Positions 32,743-43,144 of a stretch of DNA of 64,000 nucleotides are shown one piece after another. How positions within the stretch are numbered: position 1 is the first letter of the stretch; each line of letters starts with the position of its first letter. A program made the translations under genes and the position numbers. Source of the DNA: Incurvaria masculella (Eukaryota; Arthropoda; Insecta; Lepidoptera; Incurvariidae); assembly GCA_946894095.1 (NCBI GenBank), contig OX335660.1:7073001-7137000 (forward strand), written 5' to 3'. The notes below the pieces were generated by a model. The model was given only the letters and a program-made list of their open reading frames with translations. It was not told the DNA's origin and searched no databases.

Positions 32743-32757
32743 TTAGCCCAAAATATC
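32743..32757 (-). CDS. possible last coding exon (4 codons) of the CCCH gene
   Basis: On the minus strand a T-rich tract ending TTTTTTTGCACAG is a good splice acceptor at 32758. Joined in phase 0 to the donor at 32820 it adds Asp-Ile-Leu-Gly and a TAA stop. The intron would be 63 bp, short but possible in insects. Without splicing the frame instead reads six more codons (VSSIRF) to a TAG. Confidence 0.4.
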   Translation of the reverse strand, partial: DILG

Positions 32758-32820
32758 CTGTGCAAAAAAATTCATAAAAAGAGTAAATAAATTGGTTTAC
32801 TAAAATCGGATTGAACTTAC

Positions 32821-35172
32821 CGAAAAATCATGATACTGTGTTGTATCAGGAGATGTTATTATTGTATTTGTACTCTTTTTCACGACAACGGTGTTTCCAA
32901 AAAAATGTTCTGCCACTAATCTGTTTGTATTTACTCTGTTTTCATACACGCTAGGACTTTCTTCGGGGGGCTTTACCGATTGCTTCATGAATTCTTCAAA
33001 CTCTCTGAATAACGAACGCAAACCAGCGTTTTTCTTCGCAACATTGAGTAGAACATTTTTAAAGCGTTGCATCAACCGCTCTGATGAAAATATTGTAACG
33101 TTTGTGTTCTTCAGAACTTTAGAATAGATCTCTCTCAAAAGATCTTTATCCTCAGGCAAAGAGCAAACCTTCTGTACAATATTAATTGCAGTTTCCAACT
33201 CTACTTTTACATTATTCTCATACGCAATATACAATAGATTTATCAATAGTGTTTTATATTTAATGAAGTCTTTGCTTTTTGATATCACTGAAAATAGGTA
33301 GTGAATCATCCTTGGGCCATCTTTTTTAATTTCATAACCCAGCATGTCAGAATATTTTTTAAGGTACTGTAGTTTGCAACCGTTTAGAGCGTGAAGTGTC
33401 TTTTCCACAATTGCTTGAGGCTTTTCGAGGTAATTGACACTATCTCTCATGATCTCCAATAAAAACTTGGACCATCCTTTAGCAATCCCGTGCTCCATAA
33501 AAACTTCAAGATATGATTCAAAACAAGGTTTACTGGAAAAATAATATTTCATAAACATATACTCCTTTGTAAAATTATAAGTTTTTTTCAAATGATCACT
33601 TTTCCTAATCTGCCGGAGGTGATCTGTTAGTGATATGTGTTTATACTTGCAATCACCCTGCATGCACTTTGAGTTGATATGATTTCGGCAAACTTTGTAA
33701 AAAACGTTGGTGCCTTTATTTATATCACAGTACATGAATTTGGGAGTGTCGTAAAAGCCTGGCTTTTCACATTTTGGTTTTTGGTTGCTTTTAAAGTCTG
33801 GTAGCGAATGTTGTACAGGTGGTTCATTTTCTGAATTAAAATTATTATCACTCTTGTTATACTCAGACATACTTTCGAAATCGATAGGCACAGATTGAGC
33901 TAGCAGAGGCGATGTTAAATCAGCGTTCTGATTCTCGCATGCAAATTTGATTGAGGCTAATTCAGCATCCAGAGGATAATTTGTTTTAATGATGATTGGT
34001 TCCGAGTTTTGCTTACTCGATACCTTAGATATGCTTGCAGCTGTAGTGTGTGTGACTGTAGCGGATGGATCGTATGGGTTAGGACTATTTTCAAAGCTTT
34101 CATTACTATTGCTATGAGCATGTAATGATATTACATCTAAGTCTGATCCTTCCTCATTTTCAATCAACCTATGGTTTTCTTCAGTTAGATTTACACTGTT
34201 TTTTCGTAGAGAATTGGTTTCGTTGGAGACATAATTAGAAGTTTCATTGCTTTGAGACGGAGTGACAACAGCTTTCCTTGATGTTTTATTACTGTTTGAT
34301 GATGTACCGTTATCATGCAGATGTCTGTTATCTGAAATCATTTGCTCGACAGAGGTATTGCTACCTTGAGCATTGATCGTCACTGATTCGGTAAACATAG
34401 AATGTTTTGGCATTGGTAATAATTTATCACTTATTTGAAAAGCCCCAAAATTAACGCTGCCAAGTCCGTTATCGGGAACATGCCTGAACTTGCTGGAAGA
34501 TGGTTCACTAGAATTTCCACTGCACTGCTGTTCTACCACTGTGTCAAAGTCGAAATTAATAAAATATTCATTCCAATTACTTTGTTCATAAAATAAACAG
34601 ATATTTTTTATTTGGCTCTCATGGCTTTGTTTATCCGAAAACATAGAACTAGACGAGCTTACTTCTGAGTAGTAGTTTGAGCAGTTTTTAGTAGTTTGGG
34701 CAAGTGACTGACTTGTGCTGAATTCAGAACAGGACATAGATTCACTCTTGGAATTAATTGTTAGATCGGGTGTAAATATATTCCTTGCGGAGTGGTTATC
34801 ATCATTGGGAAGTCGCTGTTTTACGACTGGCGGTATTGGATTAGGGTTGTATGAAGATGTCGACGGAGATCTAACATAGATTTCTTTTTCCACACCAATC
34901 GTCGAAGAAATTTCCTTTAATGTTAAATTAAATTGGGCTTGTTTTCTCTGTGTATTATCTGAAGAATTATTTTGCGCATTTGCAGATGACAGTATAATAG
35001 GACCTATTTTTGCAGTGTCAGGTTTGTCTAATCTTTTTTTTATTTTCGTCATTGGCTTCGGTGCTTTGGCATTTATTATTATCTTTGCCTTGACTTTTGA
35101 TTTCGACGTATGTTTTTTGTTGTAAAAACACCTTTCCATTGCGTGGTCGGGGATTCTATTTCCTGAGTGCAC
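32821..35172 (-). CDS. large exon of a CCCH zinc-finger protein, function unknown
   Basis: One open frame of about 784 codons. It has three parts: a basic patch (residues about 16-50, KSKVKAK and KIKKR), a long Ser/Asn-rich disordered region to about 470, and a folded C-terminal part. A single zinc finger C-x7-C-x4-C-x3-H lies at about 494-511 (core KCMQGDCKYKH), the RNA-binding type. It is followed by about 240 residues of predicted helices with Leu and Lys periodicity (for example FLLEIMRDSVNYLEKPQAIV). The frame ends at a consensus donor, TTTTCG|GTAAGT, so translation past 32821 is intronic. The 5' end is uncertain. An in-frame TGA lies at about 35191, the first in-frame ATG is at 35139 (MERCFYNKK), and acceptor-like 'accaccag' and 'gcactcag' lie between. 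No mobile-element motif is present. A germline or RNA-regulatory role is only a guess, and no ortholog is assigned. Confidence 0.7.
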
Positions 35173-35193
35173 TCTGGTGGTTCGGCCGTATCA

Positions 35194-35811
35194 CTGTGCA
35201 TAACTGAAATGTTAGATGAAAGTTTAAGTTCTGTAAAATTGCTCAAAGATTAATAGACATTGAGAAGATAGACCAATTTTTTTATTATTGATATCTTTGT
35301 GGCAGCCAAAGAGTAAGCTACAATATTTGACAGACCTTTGAACCGATTTCGATTGTAAATGTAATGATAGTGCGGCTGATCCTAATTATGCATGGAGGTG
35401 AATAATGTATGGAGAAATAACTTCCATACAGCGAAAAATTACGCCACGAGACATACAACATTATATCGCCGTACACATTTGTAACTTAGTGATGATAATG
35501 GAGAAAAATCCAATTTTAAGTCTACCAATTTGGTAGACTTATTAAGATAAGAACTATTTTTGATATATTCACCGAGAGCCGAATCCAGCTGTTACGCCTC
35601 CCGCGGCACAATTGTTGTGTGGACCCTTTTTTAGTTCCATCCGTTCTCCTGTAATTTCTTTACCTCCATGTAATTATGTCACTGCGTATGTAGAAAGAGA
35701 ACGTAAAATTGGATTTATCTCCGTTATCATCACTACGTTACAAATGTGTACGGCGACATAATGTGTAAGTCGCGTGGCATCATTTTTTTTTGCGCGCTCG
35801 TTGTTTGGAAG
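35194..35811. other. upstream flank of the CCCH exon; inverted repeat
   Basis: 'aacatttcag' at about 35205 (minus strand) is a splice-acceptor candidate, but it opens a different frame. 35440-35790 contains an inverted pair: 'cgccgtacacatttgtaac...gatgataatgg' and, about 250 bp on, its reverse 'ttatcatcactacgttacaa', so a foldback element of about 350 bp probably lies here. Confidence 0.45.
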
Positions 35812-35990
35812 TGTGAATGCGAGCTGCTCCATGGTTCGGAATCAATGTAAAAGTGTAGGTCCCCTTCCCCTACTCGGTGGTAGGGTTTAAGCCCGCCCAG
35901 GTTGGTATCATCGCATTGGATGAAAATATGATCGAAGCGGCAATGAAAAATTGTCCGTGTTTTCCATCCAGGTCAAAATAGCTGTGCTAT
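35812..35990 (+). mobile_element. SINE-A, truncated at both ends
   Basis: Plus orientation: 'gaatgcgagctgctccatgg', 'ggtagggtttaagcccgcc', 'gcggcaatgaaaaattgtcc', then lost in AT-rich DNA. Confidence 0.6.
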
Positions 35991-36285
35991 TCAGCAATAA
36001 TTAATACCATACATACCAACCTAAATAATCACACTTACCAGGATGCTGCTAGTATTGTTGTTATACACAGATTTGCGTTGGTTTTAAGATTTATCATGAA
36101 TTGATTCTTGGAGCGCAATTGACACTTGCGTTTTCATTATTGTATCAGAAAGTTATGACAATATTGAATGCAGCGTTGAATGAAAACATTATTTTTATCT
36201 TATCATTATTATATATTATCTTAACTGATCGGACCACGATCCTTTACCGACGAGATTAGTCACTAATTTCCATTTACGTTCCATA

Positions 36286-36660
36286 TTTTTTTTTTATGTG
36301 ACTGGACAAGGATGGCTAATACCACACCTTCTGTCATGATATTTGCCCAACACACCACATGGGAACTAGGTGCCATGCCAGGACCTTCCTTATATTGCAC
36401 GGCTACATTGAACTGGATGGAAAACATGGACAATTTTCATTGCCGCTTCGACCATCGTTCAGCCAATGCGATGGTACCAACCCGGGCGGGATAAACCCTA
36501 CCACCTAGTAAGTAAGGAAGGGGACCTACAGTTTAACGTGGAATCCGAACCACGGCCAGCCTCTCTCAACGGTCGAATGGTCACCCATCCAAGACCAGAC
36601 CGGACCCAGCGTTGCTTAACTTCGGAGAGCGATCGCCGAAGTGTCGCGCCACTGGGCCAA
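36286..36660 (-). mobile_element. SINE-B (5S rRNA-derived head), full length
   Basis: Minus orientation. Tail at the left (T-run, 'atgtgactggacaaggatgg'); the body shares 'ggtgccatgccaggacct' and 'accaacccgggcggg' with SINE-A. The head differs. Read on the minus strand it contains CCGAAGTTAAGCAACG (36610-36625), then 17 bases, then TTGGATGGGTGACC (36579-36592). These are the internal promoter blocks of 5S rRNA with the same 17-base spacing. This makes it a SINE3-type element. It cannot be a 5S gene because the ends of 5S are absent and it runs on into a SINE body. Confidence 0.8.
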
Positions 36661-37070
36661 TGAGGCTGAATCTAGACATATAAACCGTGTTGAATGTTCA
36701 TTTTCATCTAAGATTGAATAGTCAAAAGCCTGGCCATCTTGTCAAGACCTACTTACATGGAACACCTTCTTCATTACTTTCCTTTCTAGGGTGCCGGGTC
36801 CACCTACCTTATCTTGAATCGCCATCTTGTATTGAAAAGTTCTAACGGGACTAGCCCACTCTTGCTTCCAGGATCAGATGAGTATTCTTGTACTACAAGA
36901 AATCTTCTCGAAGAGCTGTTCTGTTTACATCGTAATCCGCTCTATCTACCCATACTAAGTAACACTGAGTAACTAAGGAATGGGACATGTTTGTATGTAT
37001 AATCGACCGTGAAGCAAGGAAACATTCATTTAAGAAAGATCCCAGTAAAAATAACTACTTTACGAATATA
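36661..37070. other. intergenic, no gene seen
   Basis: No repeat partner, RNA gene or domain recognised. Confidence 0.35.
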
Positions 37071-37376
37071 CTGCAAGGCTGGAAACGAACCAGCTAAACA
37101 TACCATTCGCGGGAATGGTATGTTTGGCTGCAAAGATTGAATATTCAAACATATTGTCGTCAATCTTTTCAGTCTAGGTCCGTAACGTAGGTATACCGTT
37201 AAATACATGTGTGTAGGTATAATCTTAAATACTGTCTTAGTAGGAGACATTGATTACGGGAAAAGTGGCTGTAGGAGAATACCAAATTATGGGCATACGG
37301 CAGGTAGCAAAATTGGTTATACACAATAACCGTGAATGGTATGTTTTGCTGGTTCGGGGCCAGCCTTGCATACTGC
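37071..37376. mobile_element. foldback/MITE with CTGCAAGGCTGG ends
   Basis: Left arm 'ctgcaaggctggaaacgaac' and 'cagctaaacataccattcg'; right arm '...cgtgaatggtatgttttg' and 'ctggttcggggccagccttg'. The arms are about 45 bp and imperfectly inverted. Next to the left arm a second short palindrome ('ataccattcgcgggaatggt') is present. Non-coding, about 300 bp. Confidence 0.65.
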
Positions 37377-37399
37377 AGACCTTATATCTTTTCCCTTCC

Positions 37400-38505
37400 C
37401 CAACCACCCTCCCTTACACCCTAAACATTAAAATGCCTCTATGTCGGCCGCCGAGCACCTAGAGGGAAACGAAAATCTCCCCTAAAGTAAATTTTCGACA
37501 TTCCTTCCATCCCCCTCCACCTAGAAGGACCCAGTCTCCTGCATCGGGATCGTCTCACTCCCTATATCTTTTTCCGCCCCCAAACACCACCACTTCCACC
37601 CTAAACATTAAAATCCCTCTATGTCGGCCGCCGAGCACCTAGAGGGCAACGAAAATCTCCCCTAGGGTCAATTTTTGACATTCTTTCCATCCCCCTCTCG
37701 AAAATTCAAATCTTGTAACTCCCCTCCCATCCACCTAGAAGGAGCCAGACTCCTGCATCGGGATTGTCTCACTCCCTATTTTTTTTCCCGCCCACAAACA
37801 CCACCACCACCACCCTAAATTTGCTAATGTATTTGGTATAGAATTTAAAATAATAATAATAATTATAATCATTTATTTACGAAATTACACATTCTAATAG
37901 GTCACATACAGCTTTGAGAGAAAAAATATATGGTGCTACTACCTATGTAATTCGTAAAAAGGCTATGGCTCAGCAAAGTCCTGGATGGGCGGGTCCCTCC
38001 AGCCGCTGGTCTTCCGCCACCGCCTAGTCGCCTTATAATGTTTGCAGATATCTTAGGTGTTTACAACGGTGTGACAATATCTTTAAGATATATATATAGA
38101 CACAACTAAAAATCAAAACAAAAAATAAAACAGTAAAACACACTTAATCCTATGTATTAATATATAAAAAATCCCTCTATCTCGGCCCCCCGAGCACCTA
38201 GAGGGACACGAATACCTCCCCTTAGGTTTACTTTTGTCTTCTTTCATCTTTCTCCACCACACTCTTCCTAAAATTCAAACCTTTATATATCAGCCCCCCC
38301 CCCCAGGCCAACCAGTCCATTTTCGACATCCTTGTCATCCCCCCTCACAAATTCAAATCCCATAGCACGACCCACCCCCCGTCCACCTAGAAGGATTCAG
38401 ACACCTCCAAAGGGGCTATCTCCAATCCCTATATCTTTTTGTCTCCCCCCAACCGCCGCCGTAAAAAATTAAGTCCCTCTATCTCGGCCCCAAGGAACTT
38501 AGTTC
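37400..38505. repeat. CT-rich tandem repeat, 180-bp period
   Basis: 'atgtcggccgccgagcacct' starts at 37441 and again at 37621, exactly 180 bp apart, with matching flanks ('gaaaatctcccct', 'cctgcatcggga', 'caccctaaacattaaaat'). A third, diverged unit continues to about 37820; after an insertion the array resumes near 38168 ('atctcggccccccgagcacc') and again at about 38480. It is strongly pyrimidine-biased on this strand. It is a minisatellite or satellite remnant. No coding. Confidence 0.75.
37845..38165 (-). mobile_element. LINE 3'-end insertion in the tandem repeat
   Basis: Begins with an AATAATAATAATAATT run, as the LINE at 60880 does, followed by 'atcatttatttacgaaatt', and lies between 'ccaccctaaa' and 'aatccctctat', which are adjacent in the undisturbed repeat unit. 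It is a 5'-truncated retroposon in minus orientation. Confidence 0.5.
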
Positions 38506-38512
38506 CTACCGG

Positions 38513-38889
38513 CAGTGCAATTACGAAGCACACAATTGGGTGTAGGTTGCTGTACTTACAGCAATATGACAGCTTTTGCGATTACGAAATCGATGCATTC
38601 ACAAATGGTGCGGCACTCAGCGCTACCCGCAGCAATTAGGTCAACTCCATACATTTTGCGTCGAATCGGTATTACGAAACGGCAAAAAACTGTCAAATGC
38701 GGGGAGGTAAACGCCTATTTCGTCTGCTCGTCTAGTCAAGTACCTCAAAAGTTAACCTATTGTCGACACAGATTGGTCCGTGCTGGATGTAGGTGGATGA
38801 AAAACGGCTTCGTGTTCGCGCTTTAGAAATGACGGGGGCGCACCTACACGTACCGCGGCACCATCCTCAAATTTTGCGTAATCGCACTG
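38513..38889 (+). mobile_element. 377-bp element with CAGTGC ends, copy 1
   Basis: Ends CAGTGCAATTACG and the reverse complement of CAGTGCGATTACG, flanked by the direct repeat CGG (38510-38512 and 38890-38892). It has exactly the same length as the inverted copy at 47060-47436. A 103-codon frame is open in both copies but has no known domain and is probably incidental. Ends of CAGTG/CACTG with 3-bp duplications would fit the CMC/EnSpm group; the class is not certain. It sits inside the tandem repeat. Confidence 0.8.
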
Positions 38890-38892
38890 CGG

Positions 38893-39606
38893 GTGTCCCG
38901 CGACACCTCTCGCAATTTAATGTCTGTTAAGAGGATAATGAGATGATCGAGTTCCATACAATGGCGCGCGCCTGTTTCCTCAGTCAAATCAATAAATATT
39001 TTGCTGAAATTTTGCACATTAAATAAATCTTAACTTATATCCGTTATACACGCCTCCAAAAATGTGCATACAAATACAAAACGGCATATATTATGGAAAA
39101 CGTAACGTAAACCATAAGTGTTATGTGCAGCGACGGTGTAAACTTAAAAACTTATATCTCTCGTATTTTCTTTATTCCAGGAAATTTAATAATTTTCTCA
39201 ACTTTTTTGAGAACTAACGGCTTTTCACGCGGCGGGAGGAGACATTCTCCGACGTTTCGAGCTGATCGTTCAGCCCGCTGTCAAGGAGGCAGGCGCCACG
39301 TTCACCTAAGTCCTTCGGAAATGCGGTGTGTTGGGGTAATTCTAAAAAAACTTAGTAATGTTAAAACACCTATGTGGAGAGCACCCATAATCCTAACCAA
39401 CCTACTTGGGCTGGTTTCGATTTATCCACCGGAAGTAGCAAATTAGTTAGCAGAAAATGAATCCATTGAGTCCACTTTGCGCAAATCACGATGGGTGTAA
39501 TCATGCTATCATTCTGTGGAGGACGCCATTGTTGCCGTCACGCGGCGTTAACACCAATCTAAATGTCACGGCGATGCCGCCATTCCGTTGAGTTTCTTTT
39601 TTAATC
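38893..39606. other. intergenic, no gene seen
   Basis: The 39123-39446 frame has no domain. 39240-39300 ('ccgacgtttcgagctgatcg') resembles retroposon-derived sequence common in moths, without proof. Confidence 0.3.
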
Positions 39607-40016
39607 CGGCTATGGTGCCTAGTGCGCGGGGACTGGTCTAGCGTACCAGAGGTCTGGGTTCAATTCCTCGTCCCGACGTGCACCACTTTCTTTCTCTTTC
39701 TTAGTCCGATGAGTGCATTTCGTCTCGAATGAGAGGTGCTCCATGGTTTGGAATCCATGTCGAACTGTAGGTCCCCTTCCCCTTCTAGGTGGTAGGGTTT
39801 AAGCCCGTCTGGGTTGGTACCATCGCACTGGATTAAAGACGATCGAAGTGGCAATGAAAAATTGTCCGTGATCTCCATCCAGTTCAATGTAGCCGTGCTC
39901 ATAAAGGGAAGGTCCTGGCATTGCACCTAATACCTTCGTGAATGTGGTGTATTGGGCTAATTTCATAACGGTAGTTGTGAGGTATTAGCCATCCATGTCA
40001 GGTTTTATAAAAAAAT
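39607..40016 (+). mobile_element. SINE-A, full length
   Basis: Plus orientation. Head 'ggtgcctagtgcgcggggac' and B box 'gggttcaattcc', body, and 3' end 'catgtcaggttttataaaaa'. One of the few copies with both head and tail. Confidence 0.75.
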
Positions 40017-40386
40017 AGGAAACCTAAGCTGATATGTCTAAATCTTATTTTTCATTAGTTTAAGTTGATTTAATTTTGTTTTCATGTGGAAAGTTATTTA
40101 TGTAGTATTTGGTAACAATTTGTTTTTAGTCAACTGCCATTGTTATATGATTTAACTGGTTTTTTGTTTTATTTTATTTTAAAATGAGGGTTCAAACGAT
40201 ATTTGAATTGATTGGTTGAGTTAACATTAATTACGTCTTCGGGAAGGAATCATATTTGTAAAGAAATGTTTGCGGGTGTTGGTGTTATGTTCCGTGCAGT
40301 TGAGTTTAAAGCTGTGTCCTTTGTTTGAGTGTTTTTATTGAACGTGAGCATAAATTTGCAATTATCAAGAATTTTCGCAATCATAT
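40017..40386. other. intergenic, no gene seen
   Basis: AT-rich DNA between a SINE and mariner copy 1; nothing recognised. Confidence 0.35.
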
Positions 40387-41423
40387 TAGGTTGGGGAAAA
40401 AGTTTCTTCGCATTTTTTAAGAAAATTCAAAACATTTTTTAATATGGTTTATTTACATTTAACTAAAGTATGTAGGTACCATTTTGTTCGATAACTTTTT
40501 GCCATCTTGTAGGTAGGGACATGATCCCATTGCTATAGAAATATTGGGACTTCTGATCAATATACCGCGACAAGTGGTTTTGGCAGTCCTCTCGTGATGT
40601 TAACCTGACACTGCCTAAAGAATTCTGAAGAGACCTAAACAGGTGGAAATCTGAAGGTGCAAGGTCAGGACTATACGGCGGATGCATTAACACCTCCCAG
40701 CCAAACTCTCTTAGTTTTTGCTGAGTGGCTAAAGATGTGTGAGGTCTAGCGTTATCATGATGAAAAACCACACCCCTTCTGTTGATTAATTCCGGCCGCT
40801 TTCTCTCAACTTCTTGCTTTAATCTCATCAGTTGTTCGCAGTAGAGTTCAGAATCGATGGTCCTGCCTGGTGGTAACAGCTCATAATGAATAATGCCCTT
40901 CCAATCCCACCACACACACACAGCATCACCTTGTTGCGAGTTAACCCGGGTTTCGCCACAGTCTGTGAAGCTTGACCGGCCTTTGACCACGACCTTTTTC
41001 GCACGTTCTTGTCGTACGTGATCCACTTTTCATCACCAGTTATCAGCTTCTTCAAAAATGGTTCGGTTTCATTACGTCGTAATAAAGAATCACAAATGAG
41101 TACACGGTTCATTAGGTTTCTTTCAGTGAGCTCGTGAGGTACCCAAATATCGAGCTTTTTTGTGTACCCAGTTTTTTTCAAATGCGCCAAAACTGTTTTG
41201 TGGTCAATTCCTAGTTCTTCAGCTACGTCGTAACTACTGATATGCCGATCTTGCTCCACTTTTTCAAAAATGGCATCCATTTTATCCGTAATAGGGCGAC
41301 CAGAGCGACGTGCATCTTTGACATCAAAATTTCCGGATTGAAAACGCTTAAACCAAATTTGTGCTACTCTCACAGACACTGCACTAGGTCCATAAACATC
41401 GCAAATTTTTTTCGCGGCTTGCG

Positions 41424-43144
41424 CTTAGATGAAAAAGGAATGGATAGGGGACTAAACAAATTTTACGGTACGTCAAAAGTAAGCTCAGTCAGCCGATATG
41501 CTCTCAGTCGGTGTCAGACGTCAGTGATGAATTCAGTTGGGCGAGATTTCAAAGTATCAACAAAATGTCGTCTTGTGTTGTTGAAAAATATGGAAATAAA
41601 GCCATAAAGGACAACAAGAGCAATGGAATACATTCCACGTAACTATAAGTGCAAGCATATTCAGTATATTTTTAGTTTTGTTGACCTGAAACCTTTTATG
41701 TGTTGTAAAGGCGCAAACAGGGTTGGCACAAGCAAACTTAAATTGTCAGTTCGATTTTTATTTTTGTTTTCATTTCAGTATTATATATTGAACTAAATTT
41801 AATTTTAAAAACAAGTAGGGCTGCCAAAAAACAATAGTCTACGTACTGTTTATTATTTTTTATAATGTCGTTTAGAATGTTTGTATAATATGTCTTAGTT
41901 CTAAGGCTGTGATAAAAAGGTACATCCTTGAAAATGGTCAAAATTTTACATGCGACACAGCTCGTTTCCATAAAGATTAAAATTCTCAAGTCGTTTCTTG
42001 GCTCAAATGTCCTTTTGTCATTGAATGAGTATTCATTCCTTCAACCTGCTACATTTAATCATAGACTCCATCTTCTTAGGGCTATTATCGAAAAATATGT
42101 AAATGTAAAACTTTATCATATACATAAAACTAATCCGGGGATTGAAGCCGCCACAAAAGGACAAAAGCGTAATAAACTGAACCTATTTGAAGGAAATAAA
42201 AAAAAAATTAAAAAGAAAGAACTTAGTGGTTTATCAAAATACCATCACACATTTACGGCGAACGGCAATAATCATCAACAGGTTTTACATAACACTGTAC
42301 TGACTATTATTTGGACTATCTAGCATCTAAAACGCATTGAACGAAATTTTTAAATGCATAAAATGCAAACATGGACAATTCAAGAATAATCAATATTATT
42401 TGTTTTGCAATGTTTGACCCATACTTGCAATACATTCATGATTCCCTCTTTGTGTTTATTTTATTTTATGATTTCAATATTTACAAATTGTGTATATTCG
42501 ACTTTATTAATTTATCCTTAATATCGATGATTTTTACTCAGAATAACGATGGTTTAATGAATGATTCCATTAATATTTTTTTCATTTTCCCGCTTGCAAA
42601 TTCGCGAAAAGATTATTTGATGCCTTGTTAACTATACAATCATGGTACTACTTGTTCTGACCACTATCACTAAATAGGAACCTTAATACTTTAATGCACA
42701 ATACAATATATTGTTATTTATTTTCGTGATCATTTTTGGCAACCCTGCCGTTTTAACTTTCACTTTTCATTTAGTTTTGACGCGCCATTCTGCTCAAAGG
42801 GCTTAGGATGCGCGCATCGTTGATGTGTCATGATGGATTAGGATGAATTTTGCACTATATCTACGACCAGATGTCACAAATGTCACCATCCCTTTTTCTC
42901 ATGCTATAACTAATTCAATTTAAGGAAATTTTTGTCTCATTTCATTCTTCCGCGATTAGATGAATCTATTTGTCACTTTTTCGCATGATGCATTTCCTTA
43001 TACCTTGGTCCTGCTCTATTACCCTTTACGTAGTAGAGTTTGGTGTGCATGTAAAAGTATAGATGTGTGAGTTTTTTAAAAAATAGGAACGCTTTTGAAC
43101 TATCGTCAGTATGGAGGTACCGTATCCATTCTTTTTCATCTAAG
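41424..43144 (+). mobile_element. P-like DNA transposon, 1721 bp, internally decayed
   Basis: Terminal inverted repeats CTTAGATGAAAAAGGAATGG and its near-perfect reverse complement (22 bp, one indel), flanked by a perfect 8-bp duplication GGCTTGCG at 41416-41423 and 43145-43152. The interrupted mariner sequence is restored exactly when the insertion and one duplicate are removed. 8-bp duplications occur in hAT and P elements; the ends lack the hAT CAGNG. A start at 41565 reads MSSCVV..YGN, like the first residues of a THAP domain with its second Cys changed to Tyr, and a piece near 42070-42130 (LHLLRAIIEKYVNVKLYHIH) resembles P/THAP9-type transposases. It is short and stop-ridden, so non-autonomous. 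The P assignment is an inference. Confidence 0.7.
41928..42323 (+). pseudogene. transposase remnant inside the P-like element
   Basis: 131-codon frame. The middle third (LHLLRAIIEKYVNVKLYHIH, then a Lys-rich stretch KGQKRNKLNLFEGNKKKIKK) looks like decayed transposase; the first 40 residues may not belong. No catalytic residues can be assigned. Confidence 0.4.

Noticed and set aside
36541..36660. Possible 5S rRNA gene on the minus strand
   Set aside because: Only the internal promoter part matches 5S; both ends of the molecule are absent and the sequence runs into a SINE body with a tail. Treated as a SINE head.
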